A stretch of DNA of 64,000 nucleotides from Sphingomonas limnosediminicola (GTDB lineage Bacteria; Pseudomonadota; Alphaproteobacteria; Sphingomonadales; Sphingomonadaceae). This document shows, piece after piece, positions 17,230 through 25,048 of the stretch (the first letter of the stretch is position 1; each line of letters begins with the position of its first letter). The notes under the pieces were generated by a model. It had not been told where the DNA came from and made no database searches. It saw only the letters and a program-made list of their open reading frames with translations. Position numbers and translations under genes: made by a program. The stretch is from positions 682,001-746,000 of the forward strand of contig NZ_BAABBM010000001.1 of the NCBI RefSeq assembly GCF_039537965.1, in the 5' to 3' direction.

Positions 17230-17935
17230 GCGACAACGCCTCCTCGAGCGTAAAGCGGCCTTCCCACAGCGCCTTACCGATGATGACTCCGTCGGTGCGA
17301 AGTCGATTGACGTCGGCCAGCGAGGAGACACCGCCGGACGCCTGAAGGCGGAGGCGGGGCAAGAGTTCGACGGCTTCATCAAGCAATTGGAAATTGGGAC
17401 CGCTGAGCGTCCCATCGCGGCCGATGTCGGTCAGCAGCAGGTGCTTCGCCTTATGGTGGAGGGCAATCACATCCCAAAGCGCCATTCCGCTGTCTTCGGC
17501 CCAGCCCGACACAGCAACCATCGGCGTCCCGGCAGACATTCTCACATCGACCGACAAAGTCAGCCGTTCGGGACCGAACTCGTCCAGCCAACGGGTGACC
17601 ATCTCAGGCTCCTTCACGGCCAGGCTACCGATCACGACCCGCTCGACCCCCGCGTCGAGCATCCGCGCGATGTCCTCGCGCGTGCGGAAACCCCCGCCCG
17701 CCTGAAGTTTAAGTCGTGTGGTCCGGGCGAGTGAGATGATCAGCTCGTGCTGCTCCGGCCTGCCGGCCCGCGCTCCGTCAAGGTCGACGATGTGCGCCCA
17801 CTCTGCGCCCGCGTCGGCGAAACCGCGTAGCGCATGGGCCGGTTGCGCCGGATAGGTGGTGACGTCGTCGAACCGCCCCTGACGCAAACGCACGGCGTGT
17901 CCGCCCATCAGATCCATGGCGGGGTACACGATCAT
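17216..17935 (-). CDS. hisA: ProFAR isomerase
   Basis: Isomerises ProFAR to PRFAR, fourth step of histidine synthesis; 239-residue TIM barrel related to HisF. The catalytic Asp pair is visible as [16 protein letters not shown] (Asp on strand 1) and [16 protein letters not shown] (Asp on strand 5), with phosphate-binding loops QAGGGFRT and QASGGVSS. It overlaps hisH by 4 bp upstream and hisF by 14 bp downstream, which points to coupled translation. Confidence 0.95.
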   Translation of the reverse strand: MIVYPAMDLMGGHAVRLRQGRFDDVTTYPAQPAHALRGFADAGAEWAHIVDLDGARAGRPEQHELIISLARTTRLKLQAGGGFRTREDIARMLDAGVERVVIGSLAVKEPEMVTRWLDEFGPERLTLSVDVRMSAGTPMVAVSGWAEDSGMALWDVIALHHKAKHLLLTDIGRDGTLSGPNFQLLDEAVELLPRLRLQASGGVSSLADVNRLRTDGVIIGKALWEGRFTLEEALSLASA

Positions 17936-18510
17936 GTGAGGAAGCTTTCGAGGAATCGACTGCCCGCTTCGCCGGAGCGCTCGGGATGGAACTGGGCGCC
18001 GAGCCAGTTGGCCTGGCGCACAACCGCTGGAATATCGCGGCCATAGCTAATGCTGGCTAACGTCGCCGGGCCAACGTCACAGGCGTAGCTGTGCGCGAAA
18101 TAGACATAGTCGCCAGTCCTCAAGCCGAGCTCGGGCGAACGCACATCGATCTTGCTCCACCCCATGTGCGGCACAGGTCGGTCTGGTGCGGCCTCAAGCG
18201 CTCGCACCCTGCCTTGGATCAACCCAAAACAGGTCGTGTTATCCTCCTCGCTGTGTTCGAACAGAAGCTGCATGCCTAGGCAGATGCCGAGCGCCGGCTG
18301 TCGAAGCGATGTCAGGGTTTCGCGCAATCCGAGGCAGTCGACCCGCTCCATCGCGAAGCCCGCCGCACCGACGCCAGGCAGGATGACCCGATCGGCCAAA
18401 GCGATCTTGTCGGGCTCGGCGGTTACCATCGGGACCACGCCGAGCCGCTGCAGAGCGAATTGGATCGAGCCGATATTGCCATAGGCGAGGTCGACGATGG
18501 CTAGCTTCAC
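17932..18510 (-). CDS. hisH: Imidazole glycerol phosphate synthase, glutaminase subunit
   Basis: Class-I glutamine amidotransferase (192 aa) that supplies ammonia to HisF. The triad is complete: nucleophile Cys in ALGICLGMQLLFE, and His and Glu in GAQFHPERSG; the oxyanion strand is ILPGVGAAG. The C-terminus is close to the usual family length. It overlaps hisCB upstream and hisA downstream by 4 bp each. Confidence 0.95.
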   Translation of the reverse strand: MKLAIVDLAYGNIGSIQFALQRLGVVPMVTAEPDKIALADRVILPGVGAAGFAMERVDCLGLRETLTSLRQPALGICLGMQLLFEHSEEDNTTCFGLIQGRVRALEAAPDRPVPHMGWSKIDVRSPELGLRTGDYVYFAHSYACDVGPATLASISYGRDIPAVVRQANWLGAQFHPERSGEAGSRFLESFLT

Positions 18511-20171
18511 AGAATGCCCTTGGTGCTTGGCAGCATATCGCTGTCGGCTTCAGGCCGGATTGCCTGGCGCAACGCGCGCCCGAAGGCCTTGAAGCAGGCC
18601 TCGGTCTTGTGATGGTCGTTCCCGCCTTCGACGCGGACGTGGATCGCCGAGCGCATGCTATCCGAGAACGAGCGAAAGACGTGCTCGGTCATTTCGGTCG
18701 GATAGGCACCGATGTGGCTCGCCTCGAACTTGCCGTCGAAGCGGCTGAATGGCCGTCCCGAGAGGTCGATCAGGACTTGCGCCTCGGCTTCGTCCATTGG
18801 CAACGCAAAGCCGAACCGGCCGATCCCGCGTCGCTCGCCGAGCGCCTGGGACAGCGCGCTGCCCAGCGCGATCGCACAATCTTCGATACTGTGGTGCGCG
18901 TCGATCTCGAGGTCGCCGTCACAGCTCAACACCAGACTGAAATCGCCGTGCGCCGCAACCTGGTCCAGCATGTGGTCGTAAAACGGGATGCCGGTCATCA
19001 CGCGCCGCGGCAAAGAGCGGTCCAGATTCACCGCGACAGCGATCTTTGTCTCCTTGGTGTCGCGTGCGAGCTCGGCGCGCCGGACCGGTCGGGACTGGTT
19101 GCGAACGCCGAACGCGGAAAGGGCGACGTCATTCTCGGCTTCGGTGCCGATGGTCAGGCGCACCGCGCCGGGCGCGGCATTTGGTCGGAAGCGCACCCGG
19201 ATGCCGAGCGCGCGCAGCTTCGACGCGAGCGCTTCCGCATCCTCGACCTGCAGGAATAGGAAATTGCCGCCTCCATTGCGCACTGATTTCACGATCGGCG
19301 ACGCGACGAGGAGGCCTGCAAGCCGGTCGCGCTCCGCCTTGATTCTCGCGATCCGGTCCTGGTGGATGGCTTGGCGCGCGGGGGCCAAGGTGGCCATGGC
19401 CGCTTCGACCGACGGGCTCGGCAACGGATAGGGCGGAAGCGCGCGTGCTGCGATCGCGACAAGTTCGGGATTGGCGATCGCGCATCCGATCCGCGCGCCA
19501 GCGAGGCCGAAGGCTTTCGACAGCGTCTTGAGCACGACCAGGTTAGCTCGCTTTGCCGCCTCGACGGCGAGGCTCGGCGTATCGGAGAAATCGAGATAGG
19601 CCTCGTCGAGGACGATAATGGTTTGCGGCAACGCGGCCGCAACCTGCAGGACGAGCGCGGGATCGACCTCGTTGCCGGTCGGGTTGTTGGGCGAGCAGAT
19701 GAAGGCTAGCTTCACATCCGCTTGGTGCGTTAGTGCGGCAACGAATCCGTCCGCGCTGAAATCGAAGTTTTTGGCGAGCGGCACCTCGATGACGCGAGCG
19801 CCCTGCAGGCGAGCGAAATGCTCGTAGGCGGTGAACGTCGGTGCTGTGATTGCAATCGCGTCGATGCCTGGCCTGCAGAAGGCTCGCACCAGCATGTCGA
19901 TGGCGTCGTCGGCGCCGCGCGTAACTACCAGCGCATCGGGCTCGACGCCGTACAGCGCGGCCATCGACGCTCGCAGCCGGTGAGGCTGTGGCTCGGGATA
20001 ACGGTTGATCGCGGCCGCAAGCGGGCCGCTCGAGAGCGGCGGATAAGGATTCTCATTGGCATCGAGTTTGATCGCGTCGGCGCCGAACGCGGCATTAGCC
20101 TCGGCGGCGATATCGAACGGCTTCAGATCGAGAATTTCTGGGCGCGCAAGGCGCGCGGCGAGCGACGTCAC
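18507..20171 (-). CDS. hisC: HisC-HisB fusion: histidinol-phosphate aminotransferase / IGP dehydratase
   Basis: One uninterrupted 554-residue frame encodes two normally separate enzymes. Residues about 1-355 are HisC, a fold-type I aminotransferase with LDANENPYPP, SPNNPTG, VLDEAYLDF and the PLP lysine Lys219 in TLSKAFGLAGARIG. Residues about 364-554 are HisB dehydratase with RRAELARDTKETKI, the metal motifs DAHHSIED and GGNDHHKTE, and the usual STKGIL end. The linker (about 19074-19109) has no ATG, GTG or TTG in frame, so HisB has no start of its own. Start is GTG 20171 overlapping the hisD stop by 4 bp. The known bacterial HisB fusion is with a phosphatase, not HisC, so this is unusual. A single indel at the junction could also have created it. 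Confidence 0.85.
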   Translation of the reverse strand: MTSLAARLARPEILDLKPFDIAAEANAAFGADAIKLDANENPYPPLSSGPLAAAINRYPEPQPHRLRASMAALYGVEPDALVVTRGADDAIDMLVRAFCRPGIDAIAITAPTFTAYEHFARLQGARVIEVPLAKNFDFSADGFVAALTHQADVKLAFICSPNNPTGNEVDPALVLQVAAALPQTIIVLDEAYLDFSDTPSLAVEAAKRANLVVLKTLSKAFGLAGARIGCAIANPELVAIAARALPPYPLPSPSVEAAMATLAPARQAIHQDRIARIKAERDRLAGLLVASPIVKSVRNGGGNFLFLQVEDAEALASKLRALGIRVRFRPNAAPGAVRLTIGTEAENDVALSAFGVRNQSRPVRRAELARDTKETKIAVAVNLDRSLPRRVMTGIPFYDHMLDQVAAHGDFSLVLSCDGDLEIDAHHSIEDCAIALGSALSQALGERRGIGRFGFALPMDEAEAQVLIDLSGRPFSRFDGKFEASHIGAYPTEMTEHVFRSFSDSMRSAIHVRVEGGNDHHKTEACFKAFGRALRQAIRPEADSDMLPSTKGIL

Positions 20172-21463
20172 GACACCTTCTCCAGCCGCGCGTCGGCGGC
20201 CCGCGCGTGTGCCTCGAGCCCTTCCATGCGCGCCAGTAGCGCGGCTGGGCCCGCAATTCGCCTTGCAGCTTCGACAGTGACTGTCTGGACGCTCATCGCC
20301 TTCAGGAACGTGTAAGTGGAAACGCCACTCCACGCGCGCGCGGCACCGTCGGTAGGCAGAACGTGGCTCGATCCGGCGAGATAGTCGCCGAAAGTTTCGG
20401 CGGCGAGCGGTCCGGCAAACACGGCTCCGGCATTGCGAACGAGCGGCACCAACGCCTCGGCCGAAGCGACAGAGAGCGCCAAATGCTCGGGCGCATAGGC
20501 ATTGGCGATGTCGACGGCCTGCTCGAGATCCCTGACCAGGATAGACCGGCCCGACCCGAGCGACGCTTGTGCCACTGCACCCCGCGGTAGGTCCGCAAGC
20601 TGCTTCTCAATCGCCGGTTCGACTGCCTTCAGGACGCGGCGCGAAGGACTGACGAGGATGACCTGCGCCGCCGCGTCATGCTCCGCCTGGCCAAGAAGGT
20701 CCGCTGCGACGGTCGCCACGTCGGCGGTGTCATCGGCGATGACCATTAGCTCACTCGGTCCCGCCTGCATGTCGATCGCCGAACCTGCCGGCAGGCCCGA
20801 AACCATTCGCTTCGCTTCCGCCACCCAGGCGTTCCCGGGGCCGCAGATCTTGTCGACCTTGGCAATTGGCCCAGCGCCGAAAGCCAGCGCCGCAATCGCC
20901 TGCGCTCCGCCAACCGTCCACACCGCTTCAACGCCGGACAGTTCGGCTGCCAGTGCGATCAGCGGATCGAGACCGCCTTTCGGCCGGGGCGGGGTCACGG
21001 CGACGATCTCGCGCACGCCCGCGACCCTCGCGGGGATCGCCAGCATCAGCATTGTCGAGAACAGCGGCGTCCTCCCGCCGGGAACGTAGAGACCAACCCG
21101 GTCGATCGGCCGCCACAGCTTACGAACCGTAACGCCAGGCCCCGTCTCGACGGTCACCTCGGATGGCATGCAGGCCAGGTGGAAACGACGGATATGGTCC
21201 GCTGCCAGCTCGAGCGCCTCGACCTGATCACGAGGAAGCTCGCTCCGCGCATCCGCAGCAACTGGCGCCACGGGAATTATCCTCGGCTCTTCGCCGTCGA
21301 GCCTGCGCGCGATGTCGCACAGCCCGCGCCAATCGCCGTCACGGACAGCATCGACGATTGCGCGGACGCCATCCTGGAGCTCCATGTTGGCGCGTTGCTC
21401 GGGGCGAGCGAGCGCCGCCTCACGGCCGCGCTCGTCGAGCTGGCTCCAATCGATCTGCTTCAC
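20168..21463 (-). CDS. hisD: Histidinol dehydrogenase
   Basis: Zinc- and NAD-dependent enzyme (431 aa) oxidising histidinol to histidine in two steps. Signatures present: VGLYVPGGRTPLFSTMLMLA, VDKICGPGNAWVAEAKR, IDMQAGPSELMVIAD, the zinc/catalytic region AEHDAAAQVILV, and NAYAPEHLALSV followed by GDYLAGSSHVLPT. Length and motif order are normal. It overlaps hisG and hisCB by 4 bp at either end. Confidence 0.96.
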   Translation of the reverse strand: MKQIDWSQLDERGREAALARPEQRANMELQDGVRAIVDAVRDGDWRGLCDIARRLDGEEPRIIPVAPVAADARSELPRDQVEALELAADHIRRFHLACMPSEVTVETGPGVTVRKLWRPIDRVGLYVPGGRTPLFSTMLMLAIPARVAGVREIVAVTPPRPKGGLDPLIALAAELSGVEAVWTVGGAQAIAALAFGAGPIAKVDKICGPGNAWVAEAKRMVSGLPAGSAIDMQAGPSELMVIADDTADVATVAADLLGQAEHDAAAQVILVSPSRRVLKAVEPAIEKQLADLPRGAVAQASLGSGRSILVRDLEQAVDIANAYAPEHLALSVASAEALVPLVRNAGAVFAGPLAAETFGDYLAGSSHVLPTDGAARAWSGVSTYTFLKAMSVQTVTVEAARRIAGPAALLARMEGLEAHARAADARLEKVS

Positions 21464-22350
21464 AGCATCATCTTTTCGATGGGGACAACGAGGATCGCCG
21501 AGGCGCCGGCGAGCTTAAGCTTCTGCAACGTCTCCCAGAAAACAGATTCCTGACATACAGCATGGACCGCGAAATGCCCGGGGCGGCCATGCAGCGGAAC
21601 GATGGTTGGCGCTTCGGCCCCCGGAAGCAGGTCGGTGATCCGCTTCAAGGACTCGCTCGAGGCGTTGAGCATGATGTACTTCGATTCCTTGGTTGCGAGC
21701 ACGCCGTCGATCCGGCTCATCAGGCCCGCTGCTATATCGGCCCTCACATCATCCATCGGCCGACGCGTGCGGATCAGAACGGCCTGGCTTTCAAGGACCG
21801 TGTCCAAGGCGCGCAGCCCGTTCGCCTCCAGCGTCGCTCCGGTCGACACGAGATCGCAGAGGAAGCTTGCGATCTGCAGTCGCGGGGCCAGCTCGACCGC
21901 CCCATTCATCGTGACGATGGTGGCATCAATACCGTTCCGCTCAAGGAAGCGAGCAAGGATGCGGGGATAGGATGTCGCAATCCGCTGACCCTCAAGCGAT
22001 TGTGGGCCGTCATACGGCGTCGCTTCGGGCGCGGCGATCTTCAGGCTGCAGCGGCCGAACCCGAGCTCGGCGAGTAAGTCATATCCGAGGTCGGCTTGCC
22101 CGAGCGCGAATTCCTCGAGCACATTCTGCCCCACGATTCCGAATTCGCACGCCCCGTCGCTGACGAACGTGGGTATGTCGTCGTCGCGGACGAACATTAG
22201 CTCGGCCGGATAGTTTTCGACTCTCGCAGTCAGGCTGTTCTTGCCGGACTGGATTCTGAAACCTGCATCGCGGAGCAACTCGCGGCTGGCGTCAGACAGC
22301 CGGCCCGATTTTTGTAGCGCGATGTGAAGGCGCGTGCGGTCAGTCAGCAA
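21460..22350 (-). CDS. hisG: ATP phosphoribosyltransferase, long form
   Basis: First, committed and usually histidine-inhibited enzyme of the pathway. About 296 aa, the long form with a C-terminal ACT-like regulatory domain, so no HisZ is needed. Motifs: LHIALQKSGRLSDASRELL at the start, DIPTFVSDGACEFGIVGQNV, and the PRPP-binding DLVSTGATLEANGLR. Conserved sequence begins at a TTG (22350) that overlaps the stop of the upstream TrpR-like gene by 11 bp; CTG 22347 is the only other close option. The frame remains open to 22605, antisense-like to that regulator's gene and not family-like. Confidence 0.93.
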   Translation of the reverse strand: MLTDRTRLHIALQKSGRLSDASRELLRDAGFRIQSGKNSLTARVENYPAELMFVRDDDIPTFVSDGACEFGIVGQNVLEEFALGQADLGYDLLAELGFGRCSLKIAAPEATPYDGPQSLEGQRIATSYPRILARFLERNGIDATIVTMNGAVELAPRLQIASFLCDLVSTGATLEANGLRALDTVLESQAVLIRTRRPMDDVRADIAAGLMSRIDGVLATKESKYIMLNASSESLKRITDLLPGAEAPTIVPLHGRPGHFAVHAVCQESVFWETLQKLKLAGASAILVVPIEKMML

Positions 22351-22669
22351 CGCGGCCTCCAAGGCGATCGATGGCGTGGCGGTAACCGTGGTGAGGCTCC
22401 TGACGCAGGAATCGCGAGACGCGAACAATCGTGGTGGTGCTGACACCGGTGCGCTCGTGGATCTCCCGATATGATAGGTCGCTCCCATCGAGCACCCGCG
22501 CGACATGCCAGCGCTCCGCCATGGTTCGGATTTCGGCGGGCGTGCACAGGTCGACCAGCAACCGCCGTATCTCGTCACGGCTCTTCGCGGTGAGCAGCGC
22601 ATCACATAAATCGTTGGTCAGGACGTCGAGGTTCCGTGTCGCCGTCAAGGGGTTCGGTTCTGCTCGCAT
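22340..22669 (-). CDS. TrpR/YerC-like regulator heading the his operon
   Basis: A 109-residue helical protein of the Trp-repressor superfamily (YerC/YecD branch). The TrpR-type helix-turn-helix is clear: LCTPAEIRTMAERWHVARVL followed by LSYREIHERTGVSTTTIVRV. It is the first gene of the his operon and overlaps hisG by 11 bp. In Gram-positive bacteria, proteins of this family (HisR) have been proposed as histidine-dependent repressors, so a similar role is inferred here; effector binding is not shown. ATG 22669 has a modest GACGAG upstream, and a palindrome-rich region lies 12-48 bp before it. Confidence 0.8.
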   Translation of the reverse strand: MRAEPNPLTATRNLDVLTNDLCDALLTAKSRDEIRRLLVDLCTPAEIRTMAERWHVARVLDGSDLSYREIHERTGVSTTTIVRVSRFLRQEPHHGYRHAIDRLGGRVAD

Positions 22670-22681
22670 AAGCTCGTCTTT

Positions 22682-22717
22682 GTTACAACGTGTTAAATCG
22701 ATGTAACTGACTAGTCA
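22682..22717. promoter_or_regulatory. Palindromes upstream of the his operon
   Basis: Two adjacent symmetric elements: GTTACA (22682-22687) with its inverted copy TGTAAC (22702-22707), then the perfect 10-bp palindrome TGACTAGTCA (22708-22717). The central CTAG core resembles Trp-repressor operators. They lie 13-48 bp upstream of the TrpR-like ATG. Candidate autoregulatory operator for the his operon; the promoter itself is not clear. The remaining bases to 22929 contain short spurious frames only. Confidence 0.4.
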
Positions 22718-22929
22718 TGTCTTATCGCGAGTCAATCCGCTTTATGCGTGCTGGGCCATCAGCAGGCGATCTATCACGGGCGTCTGGAGTGTTTCCGACG
22801 TTGGCCAAGCTGCCTGACTGCGCCAATGGGTCAAAATTTGGGCGGCCGGAGTGGGTCAGGGTTCATCACCGCCTTAGGCTGCGGACAACACCTATTTGAC
22901 CGGCAGGAGAAGTCGTCTTTGACGCCTTG

Positions 22930-23130
22930 ATGGCATCTCGCTCGCCACTTGAGGATAAATCTCCAGGTAGAGCGCTCGGTGCTCTAGTGCTTGCGGTCGG
23001 CCCTGCCATGGCGGGCTTCGCATTAGGCAGCGCCTGGCTTTTTCTCCGTCCGGGCGACATCAGCCCTCTCGTCATCGCGATGATCGCCCCGATTGCCTTG
23101 ACGCCTCTGTTCTTCCGCGCCCGCGATTAG
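22930..23130 (+). CDS. Small two-helix membrane protein, hypothetical
   Basis: A 66-residue frame from ATG 22930 with two hydrophobic segments (ALVLAVGPAMAGFALGSAWL and LVIAMIAPIALTPLFF) separated by a short polar loop and a charged N-terminus. GCAGGAGAAG lies upstream, though a little far. It looks like a genuine small inner-membrane protein rather than an antisense shadow, since no gene lies opposite. No family is recognised. Confidence 0.4.
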   Translation: MASRSPLEDKSPGRALGALVLAVGPAMAGFALGSAWLFLRPGDISPLVIAMIAPIALTPLFFRARD

Positions 23131-23245
23131 ACCAACGCCATTGTAGAGCTGCTTGGGTCGAAGGCTGCCGCGCAAGTTCGCATGGAAAGCTGCGCTGTTT
23201 TTCGTGGATCTGGACGGATCCCGCGGCGGATAGCAAAGTGCGTTC

Positions 23246-24659
23246 GTGAGCAAAGTCGTCATGGTTGGTGGTGGCATCTGCGGGCTTGGTGCCGCACTTC
23301 TTTTAGCGCGGGATGGCCACGACGTAACAGTCGTTGAGAAGGACGAAGACCTCGTTCCTGGCTCGATAGATGATTGCTGGGACTCATGGAGCCGCAAGGG
23401 CGTTGCCCAGTTCAGACAGCCGCACAACTTCATGCCAGGCATGCGGCTGATGCTCGAGAATGAGCTTCCCGAAGTGCAGAACGCGATGGTCGACGCCGGC
23501 GCCGCCCGCTTCGACATGGTTTATCCCCTGCCGACTTGGCTTCGTCATTCTGCGCCCCAGTCGATTGACGACAAGTTGTGGAGTCATGCGATCCGCCGCC
23601 CGACGGCCGAATGGGTCTTCCTGCAATGCGTGCTGCAAGAAACAAGCATCCGTTGGAGGCAGGGAGTGAGTGTGACTGGCCTGACTACCGGAACCTCGGC
23701 CCAGGTCGGCATTCCCCATGTGAATGGAGTACGCACGTCTGACGGGGATGAGATCGAAGCAGACCTCGTAATCGACTGTTTCGGTCGAGGCAGTCGCGGA
23801 CCAAGCTGGCTAACGGATATCGGTGCCCGCATTCCGCGGGAATCTGCGGTTGCTGGCCACTTCACCTACGTTACGCGCTTCTTGAGGGACCGGACCCCGA
23901 ACGGAGTGCTCCTGTCTTGTCCGAGCTCGGCTCGCTGGGCATCTTATGTCTGCCTGGAGAACGACAAACCTGGTCCACCACGCTATTCGTTTCCTCGAAC
24001 GACCCCTTACACGTCTCCTTCGCCGCGAAAGTGCTTACATGCGGGTCGTCCGAGCGCATCCGCTGCCTGCCCATTGGGTCGACGGAAAGCCCATCTCGGA
24101 TGTGTCGGTAATGGGTGGCGTGGTGGACCGTTATCGGCGTCTTGCGACTGAAGACGGGCCAGTCGTGACCGGTTTCGTTGCGATCGCGGACGCATGGGCT
24201 TGCACCAATCCTTCGGCGGGCCGTGGCATGACCGTCGGGATGCTCCACGCGCAGCGCTTGCGGGACGTCCTGCGATGCTTTCCGGACGATCCCTGGAACT
24301 TGGCCAGGGAGTTCGACGAGATCACGGAACGGGACCTTCGCCCTTGGTACGATGCGCAAGTTGCGTCGGATGGTCTACGGTTCGCCGCAATGGAGGCTGC
24401 TCGCACTGGGCATCGGCCGACTACCCCGTCCGATCCGCTCACACGTGACATAGCCTTGCTCCGGAAGGGCATGCTCGCCAGCGGAGATCTCTTTCGCCTG
24501 GGCCTAGAATATCTCGCCACGCTTGCAACCGCCCAGGAAATCATGAACCGTCCAGGCGTGCGAGCCCGTCTGCAGGAAGCTGTTGCGCAACTAGCAAAAG
24601 ATCCTCCGCCCGCCATGCCTGCTCCCAGTCGCGAGCAGCTGCTGGAGCTCGCGTCTTAA
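23246..24659 (+). pseudogene. FAD-dependent oxidoreductase broken by two frameshifts
   Basis: Conserved sequence runs through three frames. From GTG 23246 it reads VVMVGGGICGLGAALLLARD (FAD-binding GxGxxG) to about 23910. It then continues in the frame one base earlier (GSLGILCLPGERQTWSTTLF). From about 24000 it shifts again by one (RPLTRLLRRESAYMRVVRAH, then GFVAIADAWACTNPSAGRGM, the second FAD motif with Asp). Both shifts equal one-base deletions; adding two bases restores about 471 codons, a normal length. It resembles flavin monooxygenases of the geranylgeranyl-reductase/PHBH fold. It is either a recent pseudogene or carries assembly indels. No partner genes surround it. Confidence 0.8.
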
Positions 24660-24817
24660 GCAGGCGCAAGGCGAGCCGCGACGCGCCAACAACGGCGCAA
24701 TGGGTGGAATGCGGACGTTAACGATCCGATGAAAGGCTCCGATAGTCGCCCCACAAAGCAGCCCACGGAAGATCAGTGAAACAGGCCAAGTCTTGTCGAA
24801 CAAGGTTTTCTTGTAGC

Positions 24818-24892
24818 TGGCTGGGGCGGCAGGATTCGAACCTGCGAATGCCGGTACCAAAAACCGGTGCCTTACCACTTGGCGACGCCCCA
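24818..24892 (-). tRNA. tRNA-Gln (anticodon UUG)
   Basis: The minus strand folds as a 75-nt tRNA with encoded CCA. The acceptor arms TGGGGCG (from 24892) and CGCCCCA (24828-24822) pair perfectly, followed by discriminator G and CCA. The anticodon stem CCGGT/ACCGG closes the loop TTTTGGT with anticodon TTG, and GGTTCGAATCC forms the T loop. Reads CAA (and CAG by wobble). Confidence 0.96.
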
Positions 24893-25048
24893 GCAGGCTT
24901 GCCGCAAATTGCGGGGAAGCCGCGCATATAGCCGCAGATTGCCACAAGGGAAGTCGTTCGCCCACTTGTCGATTGGCTATTTGTCCCAGGCCCGCCGCCG
25001 TTTAGCGTGCAGCGCGACCGGCGCTTCACTGCCGGCGGGGGATGGACG

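Noticed and set aside
16462..17415. Longer hisF frame starting at 17415.
   Set aside because: Its first 62 codons are antisense-like read-through of hisA with no similarity to HisF; the family start is at 17229.
22717..22899. 60-codon plus-strand frame right after the his-operon palindromes.
   Set aside because: No ribosome-binding site, no motif, and its ATG lies within the palindrome TGACTAGTCATG.
23917..24111. Separate small gene inside the FAD oxidoreductase.
   Set aside because: It is the middle frame of the same broken gene; its sequence continues the family from both sides.
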